64,000 nucleotides of DNA from Roseateles aquatilis (lineage in GTDB: Bacteria > Pseudomonadota > Gammaproteobacteria > Burkholderiales > Burkholderiaceae_C): assembly GCF_002205645.1 (NCBI RefSeq), contig NZ_NIOF01000002.1:310001-374000 (forward strand). The letters run 5' to 3'. Every line of letters starts with the position of its first letter. Position 1 is the stretch's first letter. The notes under the pieces are model-generated. The model ran no database searches. It was not told where the DNA came from and saw only the letters and a list, made by a program, of their open reading frames with translations. The position numbers were made by a program, and so were the translations under genes. Below are positions 34,552-44,788 of this stretch, one piece after another.

Positions 34552-35712
34552 TCACATCGACTCGTCGAGCATGCGGCGGTAGTCGCTCGGGGAGGCCTCG
34601 CGCGGATTGGTCTTGTGGCAATGGTCGTGCAACGCGCGGTCGATGATCTGCTCGAACAGGGCCGTCTGCACGCCCATTTCCGCCAGGCCTACCGGCAGCC
34701 CCAGCCGGGCGCTCAGCGCCTTGACCGCGTTGGCCAGCTCGTCGGGCGGCGTGCCTTCCTGCAGATTCATCGCATGGGCCATGCGGGCGATCTTGTCGTC
34801 GCGGCGCATGCTCTCGTGCTGCCCGTTGAAGCGGATCACCGCCGGCAGGAACACCGCGTTGAGCGTGCCGTGGTGCAGCCGCGGCATCAACCCGCCGAGG
34901 GCGTGGCTGAGCGAGTGCACGCAGCCCAGCCCCTTCTGGAAGGCCATCGCGCCCATCATGCTGGCGGCCATCATGTCCAGCCGCGCGTCGATGTCGTCGG
35001 GGTGCGTGGTGGCCCGCTCGATCCGGCCCCAGCCGCGGCGCAGGCCTTCGAGCGCGATGCCGTCGGCCGGCGGATTGAAGGCCGCCGACATGAAGGTCTC
35101 CAGGCAATGCGCGATCGCGTCCATGCCGGTCGCCGCGGTCAGGCCGGCCGGGAGCTTGCGCGTCAGCTCGGGATCGCAGATGGCGGACTTGGGCATCAGC
35201 TCCCAGCTGTGGAAGCCGAGCTTGCGCCCGTCGTCGACGATCAGGATCGCGCCGCGCGCCACTTCCGAGCCGGTGCCGGCCGTGGTCGGCACGGCGATCA
35301 GCGGCGCGGCCCGGGCGGTGATGTTGCCGGCGCCGCCGAGGATGGTGGCGTAGTCCGTCAGCGGGCCGTCGTGGGTGGCGGCGATCGCCACGCCCTTGGC
35401 CAGGTCGATGCTGGAGCCGCCGCCGACGGCGATCAGGCCGTCGCAGCCGTGCTCGCGGTACAACGCCACCGCCTCGCGCACGGCGGTCTCGGTCGGGTTG
35501 GGCGGCGTCCCGTCGTAGACGGGCAGGGTGGCGGGGTCGACGGGGGAGGCGGTCCAGTCGTCGAGGACCAGGTCGAGCACGCCGGCCGCGCGCACGCCGG
35601 CGTCGGTGACGATCAGCGGCTTGCGCAGGCCGATGCGCGCGCATTCCGCGCCGATGGCGCGGCGCGCGCCGGCTTCGAGATGGATGTGGGTCAGGTACTG
35701 GATCAGGGCCAT
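34552..35712 (-). CDS. Iron-containing alcohol dehydrogenase
   Basis: The product is 386 residues. It has the group III alcohol dehydrogenase fold: the NAD-binding GGGSSIDLAKG, then PTTAGTGSEVAR. The metal site carries the family residues in DAIAHCLETF, HSLSHALGG and LHHGTLNAV. The ATG at 35712 has GAAGGA upstream. It oxidises or reduces a small alcohol or aldehyde; the substrate is not predictable. It is divergent from an esterase gene, with 92 bp between the starts. Confidence 0.93.
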   Translation of the reverse strand: MALIQYLTHIHLEAGARRAIGAECARIGLRKPLIVTDAGVRAAGVLDLVLDDWTASPVDPATLPVYDGTPPNPTETAVREAVALYREHGCDGLIAVGGGSSIDLAKGVAIAATHDGPLTDYATILGGAGNITARAAPLIAVPTTAGTGSEVARGAILIVDDGRKLGFHSWELMPKSAICDPELTRKLPAGLTAATGMDAIAHCLETFMSAAFNPPADGIALEGLRRGWGRIERATTHPDDIDARLDMMAASMMGAMAFQKGLGCVHSLSHALGGLMPRLHHGTLNAVFLPAVIRFNGQHESMRRDDKIARMAHAMNLQEGTPPDELANAVKALSARLGLPVGLAEMGVQTALFEQIIDRALHDHCHKTNPREASPSDYRRMLDESM

Positions 35713-35804
35713 GTCGTGTCCTTCGACGCCGTGAGGAGCGATGTCTGGGAAAATCCCGCCTTTGCGGCTTGGCGGACGGCCGAGCCTACGTCCTGGAGTT
35801 CCCG

Positions 35805-36788
35805 TTGAGTAGCACCTTGTTGACACCGCGGATGGCCGCGGTGCTGGAGCGCATCCACCGCGCCAACCGGCCTTCGTTCCACCACCTGTCGCCCAAGCAG
35901 GCGCGCATCGCCTATCTGATGGGCGCGGAGATCCTGGACCTGCCGCGGGCGCCGCTGGCGCGCATCGAGAACCTGGCAATTCCCGGACCCGCGGGCGACA
36001 TCGCGGCGCGCCTTTACGCGCCGCTCACGCGCGAGGACGCCGCCGCGCGCGACGACCTCGGCCTGCCGGTGCTGCTGTACTTCCATGGCGGCGGTTTCGT
36101 CATCGGCTCGCTGGAGACCCACGACAGCCTGTGCCGGCAACTGGCGCTGCGCAGCGGTGCCGCGGTCCTGGCCGTCGACTACCGGCTGGCGCCCGAGCAT
36201 CCGTTTCCGGCCGCGGTCGACGATTGCTGGGCCGCGCTGGCCTGGCTGGCCAGGACCGCGCCGGACCTGGGGCTGGATCCCCGGCGCATCGCGGTCGGCG
36301 GCGACAGCGCCGGCGGCACGCTGTCGGCGGTGACCGCGCTGCATGCGCGGGACGTCCGGCAGGCGCTGGGCGTCGACCTGGTCCTGCAGTTGCTGGTGAC
36401 GCCGGGCGCGACGGCGCACGCGGACACCGACTCGCACCGCCGCTTCGCGCAGGGCCACCTGCTGGACGCGGACACGATCGCCTGGTTCTTCGGGCAGTAC
36501 ATCCCGCCGGAGCGGCGCGAGGACTGGCGCTTCGCCCCGCTGCAGGCGGACGATCACGAAGGCGTGGCGCCGGCCTGCTTCATCCTGGCGGAAGCCGATC
36601 CGCTGATCGACGAGGGCGTGGCCTACGCCGACGTGTTGCGCGCCCACGGCGTCGAGGTGCAACTGGAGCTGTACCGTGGCGTGACACACGATTTCATCAA
36701 GATGGGCCGTAGCATCCCGGAGGCGGAGCAGGCGCTCGATGCCTGCGCCGGCGCGCTCAGGCGAGCGTTCGGCCTGGACGGCGCGTGA
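35805..36788 (+). CDS. HSL-family alpha/beta hydrolase (esterase/lipase)
   Basis: The product is 327 residues. The TTG at 35805 is taken because a TGGAG ribosome site lies 7 bases before it. The hormone-sensitive-lipase signatures are intact: oxyanion motif HGGGF (about residue 93), nucleophile Ser in GGDSAGG (about 167), Asp in EADPLIDEG (about 264) and His in VTHDFIKM (about 295). There is no signal peptide, so it acts in the cytoplasm on short-chain esters. The next gene starts about 100 bp further on the same strand. Confidence 0.92.
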   Translation: MSSTLLTPRMAAVLERIHRANRPSFHHLSPKQARIAYLMGAEILDLPRAPLARIENLAIPGPAGDIAARLYAPLTREDAAARDDLGLPVLLYFHGGGFVIGSLETHDSLCRQLALRSGAAVLAVDYRLAPEHPFPAAVDDCWAALAWLARTAPDLGLDPRRIAVGGDSAGGTLSAVTALHARDVRQALGVDLVLQLLVTPGATAHADTDSHRRFAQGHLLDADTIAWFFGQYIPPERREDWRFAPLQADDHEGVAPACFILAEADPLIDEGVAYADVLRAHGVEVQLELYRGVTHDFIKMGRSIPEAEQALDACAGALRRAFGLDGA

Positions 36789-36889
36789 CCTGGCGCCACG
36801 CCGTCGCGCCCGCCTCTGCCTCGCTTCACCACGACCCGATCTCCGACCGCTTCCGATCCGTTCATCGATCGCCTCACCGACCGCCCCGC

Positions 36890-37765
36890 ATGACCAGCAG
36901 CCCCGTGCCCACCCGCGACCGCTTCCGTTTCCTCGATCGCCTGCGCGTGCGCTGGTCCGAGATCGACGCGCAGCAGATCGTCTTCAACGGCCACTACCTC
37001 ACCTACTTCGACACGGCGGTGGGCGGCTACTGGCGCGCGCTGGCGCTGCCGTACGCGCCGACGATGGCGGCGCTGGAGGGCGACCTGTTCGTCCGCAAGT
37101 CCACGATCGAGTACCTGGGCTCCGCCCATTACGACGAGCTGCTGGACATCGGCGTGCGCACCGAGCGGGTCGGCACCTCGTCGCTGACGGTGGCTTGCGC
37201 GGTGTTCCGGGGCGACGAGTGCCTGGTGCACGGCGAGCTGGTGTATGTCTTCGCCGACCCGGCGGTGCGCGTGCCCAAGGCGGTGCCGCAGGCGCTGCGC
37301 GACCTGCTACTGGGCTTCGAGCGCGGCGAGGCCATGACCGAGGCGCGCGTCGGTGGCTGGGCCACCCTGGGCCAGGACGCCCACGGCATCCGCCAGTCCG
37401 TGTTCGTCGAGGAACAGAAGATTCCCGCCGAGATGGAATGGGACGCCGCCGATGAAAGCTGCACGCACGCCGTCGCCTACAACCGGCTGGGCCGGGCGCT
37501 GGCGACGGGGCGTCTGCTGGAGCACGTGCCGGGCGTCGCCAAGATCGGCCGCATGGCGGTGCTGTCGCCGATGCGCGGCAGCCGCGTCGGCCGCCAGGTG
37601 CTGGACGCGTTGATGCAGGCCGGCCGCGAGCAGGGCTACCGCGAGGTCCTGCTGCATGCGCAGCTCAGCGCCGAGGGCTTCTACACGCGCGCCGGGTTCC
37701 AGCGCCGCGGACCGGTGTTCGAGGAGGCCGGCATCGCACACGTGGAGATGGTGCGCATCTTGTGA
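36890..37765 (+). CDS. Fusion of YbgC-type acyl-CoA thioesterase and GNAT acetyltransferase
   Basis: The product is 291 residues. Residues 1 to about 140 are a hotdog thioesterase of the YbgC/FadM type, with the active-site region RVRWSEIDAQQIVFNGHYL (Asp26). From about 150 to the end is an ElaA-like N-acetyltransferase (HGIRQSVFVEEQKIP, then IGRMAVLSPMRGSRVG as the acetyl-CoA loop, and FYTRAGFQRRG). No stop or frameshift lies between the halves, so the fusion is genuine in this sequence. The pairing suggests that one acyl-CoA substrate pool is handled by both domains, but this is inference. Confidence 0.88.
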   Translation: MTSSPVPTRDRFRFLDRLRVRWSEIDAQQIVFNGHYLTYFDTAVGGYWRALALPYAPTMAALEGDLFVRKSTIEYLGSAHYDELLDIGVRTERVGTSSLTVACAVFRGDECLVHGELVYVFADPAVRVPKAVPQALRDLLLGFERGEAMTEARVGGWATLGQDAHGIRQSVFVEEQKIPAEMEWDAADESCTHAVAYNRLGRALATGRLLEHVPGVAKIGRMAVLSPMRGSRVGRQVLDALMQAGREQGYREVLLHAQLSAEGFYTRAGFQRRGPVFEEAGIAHVEMVRIL

Positions 37766-37938
37766 CCGTGTGCCGGCCGCACGGCGTCGGCTTCGATCCG
37801 AACGAGGGTGACCTCGATCCCGGGAGGCGTGCCCGCATGGGTTGCGCTTGAGGGTCGTGAAGCAGTCATTGACGACTGCGCCGGGACGATCCGCTTTCCA
37901 TACTTTCGGCTTTGCCCGTCGGGCGAGGTGCACGAGAG

Positions 37939-40900
37939 ATGAAGAAGAATCGAAACGTTGCGAGGCGTGAGGCCGTTCTCCGAGGCAAGCGTGTCGAACT
38001 GACGGACGACGATGAGCGCGTCGCGGACGCGCAGGGTGGGACCGCCGTCGATGACGGGCCCACATCGGCGGCGGCCGGCGCCGTCGACTCGGCCATCGTG
38101 GTCGCCTCGAACGAGGGAACGGCCGTGGCCGAGAAGGGCGCTGGCGACGATGCGGACGAGGACCGCGGGCCCGTCGGCCTGGCATGGGGAACCCTGCCGG
38201 TGCTGGCGTTCGCAGGCCTGACCACGGCGGGCATGGGTGCCAGCGTGCCGCCGGTCGCGCCGACGCCGAAGCCCCCACCCGAGCCGAAGCCGGAACCAAC
38301 CCCTGAGCCGAAGCCAGAACCGGCCCCTGAGCCGAAGCCAGAACCAACCCCTGAGCCGAAGCCGGAACCGGCCCCTGAGCCGAAGCCAGAACCAGCCCCT
38401 GAGCCGAGGCCAGAACCAACCCCTGAGCCGAGGCCAGAACCGGCCCCTGAGCCGAAGCCGGAACCAGCCCCTAAGCCGAAGCCGGAACCAACCCCTGAGC
38501 CGAGGCCAGAACCAGCCCCTGAGCCGAGGCCTCTACCGAAGCCCGAGCCCGAGCCCGAGCTGCCGGCACCGAATCCCGTTCCGAAGACTGAAGACCCACC
38601 TTCCGCGCCCGAGCTTGGATTGGTCAATGACAGCGGCATCGATCCCACGGATCGCCTGACCAACGATCCCACGGTGATGGTGTCGGGGCTGCTCGACGGC
38701 GCGACCTGGTCCTACAGCGTCGATGGAGGGCGCACCTGGCGGCAAGGGGAGGGTGATCGCATCCCGGAGACGGCCTTCGACGGGGACGGGGTCCAGGACC
38801 TGCTCGTGCGGCAGCAGTCGGGCACGACGGGGATGACCAGTCTCCCCAGCGGACTCTCCTTCACGTTGGACAGGACGTCGCCGACGGTGCCGCCTTTCGA
38901 TGCGCGCCCCACCACCATCGATCGCGACACAGGGGATCGCGCCCCAGCGTTCTTCCTGTTCGCGAAGGGGCCGGACGAGTCCGGCACGTTGCGGTGGCAG
39001 GCGGGCGACCAGGAAGGCTCCGGAACGTCGCGTTCCCTGCGTCTGCCCGACATCGTCCTGCGGCGTCCCGGCGATGTTGTTTACTGGCATGAGGACGCCG
39101 CCGGCAACGCCAGTCCCAAGGAAACTCAATACCTGGATGGGGCTGCGCCAACGGTCCTGTCCATGATGCCGCGCGGTGGCTTCGTCGACGGGTCGACGCC
39201 GGAGCGCCCGCGCATGCGGGGGGGCGACTTGCTGATCCAGGGGCTGGAGCCGGGCGGGCGGTGGTCCTACGCCATCGACGACGCTTCATGGAAGGACGAG
39301 GTCGGGGACGTGCTCTCGGATGCCTTGCTGCGGGTGCCGGGGAAACACGTGGTGCGCACGATTCACACGGATTCGCATGGCAACGAAAGTGATCTGGCCC
39401 GCTGGCAGGTGGAGGTTGTCGACAGCTTCAAGCTGCGCCTGAAGAACGATACGGGCCGGACCGAGGCGCAGAAAACGGATCTATACACGTTCGATGCCAC
39501 GGTCCTCGTCGAGCAAGCGAATGGCGGCTTCCACAGCGCCTTCTTCAGCATCGATGGTGGGAACTCCTGGCAACCTGTCGTCGGATCGAGCATTCCCTCT
39601 GACCATTTCTCGGGTGACGGCAAGAAACAGGTGATCGTCAAGGGCTTCGTCGGGGATGGCGTGCCCATCGGCGAGGCGACGTTGGATTTCGAGGTGGATC
39701 GCACGCATCCCGGCCCGGTCAGGCGTGTCGCCCCTGAGGGGATCTTTGTGTCGGACACAGGCGAGCCGTGGACCACCGCGTCGACCGGTCGCAACCTGCT
39801 CATTTCGACACCGGGACTCAGCGTGCTCGATCTGGAGGAAGGGACGTCGCTGCTGTACACGACGTACGCCGCGCAGGAGCAGTCGCAACAGCTGTCCATG
39901 TCGCGCTGGAGACCGGACGCGTCGATTCCCGCCGACGCGTTTGAAGAGGGGCGGCAACTGTGGGGCCTGTCGGCGGTCGACCGCGCCGCCAATGCGTCGG
40001 ACCCCATGTTCTTTGGGACGTGGCTGGACACCCTCCGCCCTCAAGCACCCCAGGTCGTCCTGACCCGGACCGCGGAGGCATGGATGGCCACGGACGAGTC
40101 GCTGGAGGCGCATGGCCGTCTGGAGTACCGAAGGCCGGAGGGCGAGTGGCGTCCCTACGAGCCCGCTGGCATTGTGGATGAGCCGCGAGTCGACGCGCTG
40201 CTTTTCCGGCAGGTGGACCTGGCGGGCCATGCCAGTGACGAACGAGCGCCGATTCACATCGAACGGGCCAGTCCGATCAAGTTGCGGCTGAAGAACGACA
40301 CGGGCGTGACCGAGCCGCAGAAGTCCGACCTCTACACGTCGGACGCGACGGTGGTGGTGGCTGGCATCGAGCCGTGGATGGGCCACGTGGAGTACCGCAT
40401 CGACGGCGGCGACTGGAAGCGTCTGGGCGACGGCAAGGAGATCGGCGCCACGTCCTTCGCGGGCGATGGGAAGCCGCGTGTGGAGGCGCGGGTCCACGAC
40501 AAGAGTGGGGGCGTCTTCGATCCGGTGAGCTTGAGCTTTGAACTGGACACGACACCGATGAACACGACGACCTTGCGTGTCGTTCACAATAAGGGGCTTG
40601 TCTCTGAGCTTGGTCAACTCGATGCGAAGGGCGAATACACCCTCTCCAATCAGGCGCTCGTGCAGTTGGTCGATCTGGAACCGGATGCGACGTGGACGTA
40701 TGCGTTCTACAACATCCAGGATACAAAGCAACGCGGCTCGCCGCTCGTCGGCAACGGAGAGTTCATTCCGAAGGAAACGATCGATGAAGGGGCGCAAGTG
40801 ATTGGCGTCCACGTCAGTGATCGTGCCGGCAATCCAGACAATGTCATTCAGTTGATCAACCTGTGGCTGGACACCACGGCGCCGCGGCAACCCGAAGTGA

Positions 40901-41229
40901 CTGTGCGGTCAGAGGGGGCCAGGTACAGCTTTATTGTCGAAAATCCGGTGGCCTCGGAGCGGTTGGAGTGGTTCAAGGACAATGACTGGATTCAGATGGA
41001 CAACGCGAGGCTCGATACTCCGCCGCTCTCTTCGGTGACGAAGTTCTTGATTCGCGCGGTCGATCCAGCTGGCAATCCGAGTAAACCATTTGAGTGGGAT
41101 GCGTGGCCGGAGTTGCCGGAGCGCCTTGACGAAGAACCGCTGAGCCAGCCACAAACCTGGGCATCACCGCCCACGCTGCCGCCATCCTTGTCGCCCTTGC
41201 CCGCCGACGCGGGACTTCCTGTGGTGTGA
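37939..41229 (+). CDS. Large Ig-like repeat protein with Pro/Glu/Lys stalk
   Basis: The product is 1096 residues. A charged N-terminus ([28 protein letters not shown]) is followed by one hydrophobic stretch near residues 85-105 and no classical signal peptide. A proline stalk (about 110-210) is built of PEPKPEPA/T octapeptides. The rest is beta-rich, with at least three related modules beginning L-NDTG (about residues 232, 498 and 780) containing SIDGG-W and GDG motifs, interleaved with AGNAS/AGNPS Ig-like ends. It is probably a surface or exported adhesin-like protein. The export route is not visible, and no type I secretion genes are adjacent. Confidence 0.8.
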   Translation: MKKNRNVARREAVLRGKRVELTDDDERVADAQGGTAVDDGPTSAAAGAVDSAIVVASNEGTAVAEKGAGDDADEDRGPVGLAWGTLPVLAFAGLTTAGMGASVPPVAPTPKPPPEPKPEPTPEPKPEPAPEPKPEPTPEPKPEPAPEPKPEPAPEPRPEPTPEPRPEPAPEPKPEPAPKPKPEPTPEPRPEPAPEPRPLPKPEPEPELPAPNPVPKTEDPPSAPELGLVNDSGIDPTDRLTNDPTVMVSGLLDGATWSYSVDGGRTWRQGEGDRIPETAFDGDGVQDLLVRQQSGTTGMTSLPSGLSFTLDRTSPTVPPFDARPTTIDRDTGDRAPAFFLFAKGPDESGTLRWQAGDQEGSGTSRSLRLPDIVLRRPGDVVYWHEDAAGNASPKETQYLDGAAPTVLSMMPRGGFVDGSTPERPRMRGGDLLIQGLEPGGRWSYAIDDASWKDEVGDVLSDALLRVPGKHVVRTIHTDSHGNESDLARWQVEVVDSFKLRLKNDTGRTEAQKTDLYTFDATVLVEQANGGFHSAFFSIDGGNSWQPVVGSSIPSDHFSGDGKKQVIVKGFVGDGVPIGEATLDFEVDRTHPGPVRRVAPEGIFVSDTGEPWTTASTGRNLLISTPGLSVLDLEEGTSLLYTTYAAQEQSQQLSMSRWRPDASIPADAFEEGRQLWGLSAVDRAANASDPMFFGTWLDTLRPQAPQVVLTRTAEAWMATDESLEAHGRLEYRRPEGEWRPYEPAGIVDEPRVDALLFRQVDLAGHASDERAPIHIERASPIKLRLKNDTGVTEPQKSDLYTSDATVVVAGIEPWMGHVEYRIDGGDWKRLGDGKEIGATSFAGDGKPRVEARVHDKSGGVFDPVSLSFELDTTPMNTTTLRVVHNKGLVSELGQLDAKGEYTLSNQALVQLVDLEPDATWTYAFYNIQDTKQRGSPLVGNGEFIPKETIDEGAQVIGVHVSDRAGNPDNVIQLINLWLDTTAPRQPEVTVRSEGARYSFIVENPVASERLEWFKDNDWIQMDNARLDTPPLSSVTKFLIRAVDPAGNPSKPFEWDAWPELPERLDEEPLSQPQTWASPPTLPPSLSPLPADAGLPVV
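38270..38560 (+). repeat. 24-bp tandem repeat encoding PEPKPEPA/T
   Basis: About eleven copies of a 24-base unit of the form CCTGAGCCGAAGCCAGAACC plus a Thr or Ala codon vary mainly at AAG/AGG and ACC/GCC. It encodes the stalk of the Ig-like protein and could change length by slippage. Confidence 0.9.
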
Positions 41230-41245
41230 CGCTTCGGCGCGAGCC

Positions 41246-42523
41246 TCACCGCCCGGTGCCGCCCATCACCGTCCCGACCCGCCCCATCCACGCCTGCGCC
41301 GGCCCCGCCAACCAGGCGCGGGCCTGGGGCGATTGCTTGAGCTGCACGTCGAGAAACGCCACGCTGACCTGCTGCGCAGCGATCACGCCGAGCTGTTGCT
41401 CGTGCAGGCGCCGGTAGTCGGGCACGGCCGGCACCGGGGCCATCCGCGTCGCGCCTTCCTGGGCCCGGCCACCCCGACCGCCGCCGCGGCGGCCCTGCCC
41501 CTGGTCCGAATCGGCCGCGCGGCCCCGTTGATTGGCCTTGTGCTCTTCCTCCGGCCGCGGCTCGTTGCCGGCCAGGGCGGTATGGCTGACCTCGGCCACG
41601 CTCAGCAGCCAGCGGCGGTCCGGCGGCATCGCCTGGAACGGCGCTTCCCGCCAGCGCGTGTCGCGGACCTGCCCCAGCAGGTCGGCATCGCCGGGTCCGG
41701 TGATGCTCAGCACGGGCATGGCGATGTCGCGATAGCGCTCCGCGCGGTCCGTCTTCAGGTCCGCGATCACCTGTGGGCTGATGACGATCGCCGCCAGCGG
41801 ACGGACCGTCTTGAGGGCCAGCAGCGTGCCGTCGGCCTGTCGCTCGCCGGCCAGCGCCATCGCCGATTGCGCGCCGAGCTCGAAGCCCGCCACCACCGTC
41901 CTCGACCAGTCCAGCGAGCGCCAGGGCGCCTCGCCCTGACGGCCGAGCCGCTGCGCCTCGGCGAGCAGCTCGTCCAGGCGCGCCAGGCGCTTGCGCATCT
42001 CGGCCTCGGCGTAATGGCGGCGGCCCAGCTCGGTGAACTCCGCGGCGCGGGCGAGGTCGGAGGACCAGGCCGTCGCATCTTCGTCCAGCGGCTGCAGCGA
42101 CAACACCGCGTAACCGGCGCCGGCCCAGGCGCGGCGCCAACGCAGGCCGGCGGTCTCCGATTCGCCCAGCCCGGGCAGGTACAGCACGACCGGTCGCGGC
42201 GTGGCCCCGGATCCGGCCATCGCGACGCTCAGGCGCACCTCGTCGCCCCGCAACCGCCAGGTCAAGCTCTGCACGGCGACCGCATCCCCCTGCGGCGCAT
42301 AACCGCGCGACGCGAAGTCGCGCTGCTGCTCTTGTTCCTCCGCGCGGGCCTTGGGCGGGCCGCCGCAGGCGCTCAGCAGCAGCGCGGTGGCCAGCAGCAG
42401 GCCGCCGGCCACGCCACCGGCCAGGGCGCGGGCCGCCGCCCGCGGACGGCCGCCGGCCCCGGAGGCGGCGAGACTGGCGGCGGCGGGACTGGCGGCGGAC
42501 GTATCAATGAGGCGATCGATCAT
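41246..42523 (-). CDS. DUF3530-type alpha/beta-hydrolase-like lipoprotein
   Basis: The product is 425 residues. A long Ala-rich head leads to a lipobox (LLLSACGG), so the mature protein starts at that Cys and is membrane-anchored. The body has an alpha/beta-hydrolase pattern (VVLYLPGLGESE, VVAGFELGAQSAMALAG, MPVLSITGPGDADLL, EVSHTALAG). The usual nucleophile elbow GxSxG reads GFELGA, so a catalytic role is doubtful. A Gly/Arg-rich low-complexity insert follows the SHTAL block. The start is ATG at 42523. It converges with the Ig-like protein gene with a 16-bp gap. Confidence 0.72.
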   Translation of the reverse strand: MIDRLIDTSAASPAAASLAASGAGGRPRAAARALAGGVAGGLLLATALLLSACGGPPKARAEEQEQQRDFASRGYAPQGDAVAVQSLTWRLRGDEVRLSVAMAGSGATPRPVVLYLPGLGESETAGLRWRRAWAGAGYAVLSLQPLDEDATAWSSDLARAAEFTELGRRHYAEAEMRKRLARLDELLAEAQRLGRQGEAPWRSLDWSRTVVAGFELGAQSAMALAGERQADGTLLALKTVRPLAAIVISPQVIADLKTDRAERYRDIAMPVLSITGPGDADLLGQVRDTRWREAPFQAMPPDRRWLLSVAEVSHTALAGNEPRPEEEHKANQRGRAADSDQGQGRRGGGRGGRAQEGATRMAPVPAVPDYRRLHEQQLGVIAAQQVSVAFLDVQLKQSPQARAWLAGPAQAWMGRVGTVMGGTGR

Positions 42524-42589
42524 GGGCCGCGACGCTATGCGCGCGATGTAAAGCCGCGATTGCTGAGCGTGCAGGGCAGGGCGCGCACG

Positions 42590-42690
42590 CCCCCGCCGCT
42601 CACCCCCCGCCGCTCAACCCCGGCCGCTCAACCCCGGCCGCTGAACTCCGGCCGCTGAACTCCGGCCGCATGCCCCGGCCACATGACCGT
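42590..42690. repeat. About six imperfect 14-bp tandem repeats
   Basis: Near-copies of CCCGGCCGCTCAAC follow one another (variants CCCGCCGCTCAAC, TCCGGCCGCTGAAC and others) between the DUF3530 gene and the antiporter stop. No coding frame is supported. It is G+C-rich and slippage-prone. Confidence 0.75.
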
Positions 42691-42722
42691 GGCCGCATGA
42701 CCCGGTGGCGGGGGCCGGTGCC

Positions 42723-44453
42723 TCAATGCGCCGGCGTCATCGCCGGCGCCATGTCGTCGGGCACGGACGCGTTGAAGCGCTGCAGCACGTGCCGGCTCAT
42801 GCCCTTGGCGAGCTCTTCCTCGCCGTAGAACACGGTGCCGAGGTTCTCGCTGCGCAGCAGCTCGGACTCCTCCTCGCCATGGGTGCGCAGCACGATCTCG
42901 ATGTCCGGATTGAGCTGGCGAGCCGTGTCGGCCATCTGCCGCGACTTCATCGAGTCGGGCGTCGCCACCACCAGCATGGCCGCGTTGGCGATGTGCGCCT
43001 GCACCAGCACCATCGGATCGCTGGCGTCGCCGCTGACCGCCGCGATGCCGCGCTTGCGCAGCGCCTCGACCGTCTCCCGGCTCTGCTCGGCGACGACGAA
43101 CGGGATCTGACGCTCCGTCAGCGCGTCGGCGATGCGCCGCCCGACGCGGCCGAAGCCGACGATCACCACCTGGCCTTCCAGGAACTGGCGCTCGGTCGTC
43201 TGAGGCAGCTCCGCGTAGGGATCGTCGCGCGCCTCCAGCTTGCGCGCGAAGGCCGACCGGCTCAGCACCCAGCGCTGCAGCGGCTTGATCATCGCGAACA
43301 TCACCGGGTTCAGCGCGATCGAGATCAGCGCCGCCGCCAGCACCAGGTTCATGCCCGCCTTGGGCAGCAGACCCAGTTGCAGGCCCAGGCCGGCCAGGAT
43401 GAAGCTGAACTCCCCGATCTGCGCCAGGCTGGCGGACACCGTCATCGCCGTGTTCAACGGATACCGGAAGACGATCACGATCGCCATCGCGGCGATCGCC
43501 TTGCCGATCATCACGATGGCCACCACCGCCAGCAGGTGCAGCGGCTGGTCCACCAGCGTCATCGGGTCGAACAGCATGCCCACCGAGACGAAGAACAGCA
43601 CCGAGAACGAGTCCCGCAGCGGCAGCGATTCCTGCGCGGCGCGGTGGCTGTACTCGGACTCCCGCATCACCGTGCCGGCGAAGAAGGCGCCCAGCGCGAA
43701 GGACACGTGGAAGAGCTCCGACGCGCCGTAGGCGATGCCGATCGCCACCGCGATCACCATCAGCGTGAACAGCTCGCGCGAGCCGGTGCGCGCCACCTGC
43801 CACAGCATCCAGGGCAGCACGCGCCGCCCCACCACCAGCATCAGCACCACGAACGCGGCCATCTGCGCCAGCGTCTCGGCCAGCGTCTGCCACAGCGGCG
43901 TGCCGGCCGGGTCGACCGCGGCGCCGCTCAGCACCGGTGCCAGCGGCGGCAGCAGCACCAGGATCAGCACGGTGGCCAGGTCCTCCACGACCAGCCACCC
44001 GACGGCGATCCGGCCGTTGACCGACTCCAGCGTGCCGCGCGACTCCAGCGCCTTGAGCAGCACCACCGTGCTGGCGCAGGACAGCGACAGGCCGAAGACC
44101 AGCGCCGCGCCGGTCGACCAGCCCCACCACATCGCCAGGCCCAGGCCCAGCAGTGTGGCCGCGCCCATCTGCACGATGGCGCCGGGCAGCGCGATGCGCT
44201 TGACCGCCATCAGGTCGCCGAGCGAGAAATGCAGGCCGACGCCGAACATCAGCAGCATCACGCCGATCTCGGACAACTGGGCCGCGATGCCGACGTCGGC
44301 GACGAAGCCCGGCGTGGCCGGTCCGATCGCGATGCCCGCCAGCAGGTAACCGACCAGCGCCGGCAGCTTCAGCCGCTCGGCGATGAAACCCAGGATCAGC
44401 GCCAGGCCGAAGCCCGCCGCCAGCGTGGAAATGAGGGAGACGTTGTGTTCCAT
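42723..44453 (-). CDS. CPA2 cation/proton antiporter with RCK/TrkA-N domain (YbaL/KefB type)
   Basis: The product is 576 residues. The first 390 residues hold about 12-13 membrane segments with typical CPA2 blocks (GYLLAGIAIGPATPGF, GVGLHFSLGDL, LSCASTVVLLKAL, FVSVGMLFDP). Residues about 415-550 are a Rossmann RCK_N domain (VIVGFGRVGRRIADAL, then GDASDP). It exchanges K+ or Na+ for protons at the inner membrane, gated by a nucleotide ligand. A GGTGGGAG ribosome site precedes the ATG, which overlaps the DUF4936 stop by one base. Confidence 0.94.
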   Translation of the reverse strand: MEHNVSLISTLAAGFGLALILGFIAERLKLPALVGYLLAGIAIGPATPGFVADVGIAAQLSEIGVMLLMFGVGLHFSLGDLMAVKRIALPGAIVQMGAATLLGLGLAMWWGWSTGAALVFGLSLSCASTVVLLKALESRGTLESVNGRIAVGWLVVEDLATVLILVLLPPLAPVLSGAAVDPAGTPLWQTLAETLAQMAAFVVLMLVVGRRVLPWMLWQVARTGSRELFTLMVIAVAIGIAYGASELFHVSFALGAFFAGTVMRESEYSHRAAQESLPLRDSFSVLFFVSVGMLFDPMTLVDQPLHLLAVVAIVMIGKAIAAMAIVIVFRYPLNTAMTVSASLAQIGEFSFILAGLGLQLGLLPKAGMNLVLAAALISIALNPVMFAMIKPLQRWVLSRSAFARKLEARDDPYAELPQTTERQFLEGQVVIVGFGRVGRRIADALTERQIPFVVAEQSRETVEALRKRGIAAVSGDASDPMVLVQAHIANAAMLVVATPDSMKSRQMADTARQLNPDIEIVLRTHGEEESELLRSENLGTVFYGEEELAKGMSRHVLQRFNASVPDDMAPAMTPAH

Positions 44454-44788
44454 CAGCGTGCCGCTCCCACCGGGGCGACGGCGGCGAAGGCCTCGCGATG
44501 GCGGGGGCCCTGCGCATACGCGCCCAGGGCGGCGGCGATCCGGCGCTCCGCGTCCGCCGCGTCGGGCAGCTCGGGGCCGTAGATCTCCATCCAGGTCCGG
44601 AAGACCGGATCGTTGTCATGGCGCTGGAGCAGCCGCACCGGCCGGCTCCCTCGCGCCTGTTCGAAGGCCGCCTGCGCGACCGCCAACTGGTCCGCGTGGA
44701 CCTTGTAATAGACGTAGAGCTCGATCGGCGCGGCGATCGAGCCCGCGGCAGGATGGACGGTGGCGCGCGTCGGCGGCGATGAGGTCAT
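44453..44788 (-). CDS. DUF4936 family protein
   Basis: The product is 111 residues. The core IELYVYYKVHADQLAVAQAAFE and RTWMEIYGPE match the DUF4936 family of Burkholderiales, which usually follows ygfZ. It is a small ferredoxin-like-fold protein of unknown role. It is coupled at both ends: its ATG overlaps the ygfZ stop as ATGA, and its stop overlaps the antiporter start. Confidence 0.85.
   Translation of the reverse strand: MTSSPPTRATVHPAAGSIAAPIELYVYYKVHADQLAVAQAAFEQARGSRPVRLLQRHDNDPVFRTWMEIYGPELPDAADAERRIAAALGAYAQGPRHREAFAAVAPVGAAR

Noticed and set aside
41246-42523. An active lipase for the DUF3530 lipoprotein
   Set aside because: The nucleophile elbow reads GFELGA instead of GxSxG, so catalysis cannot be supported.
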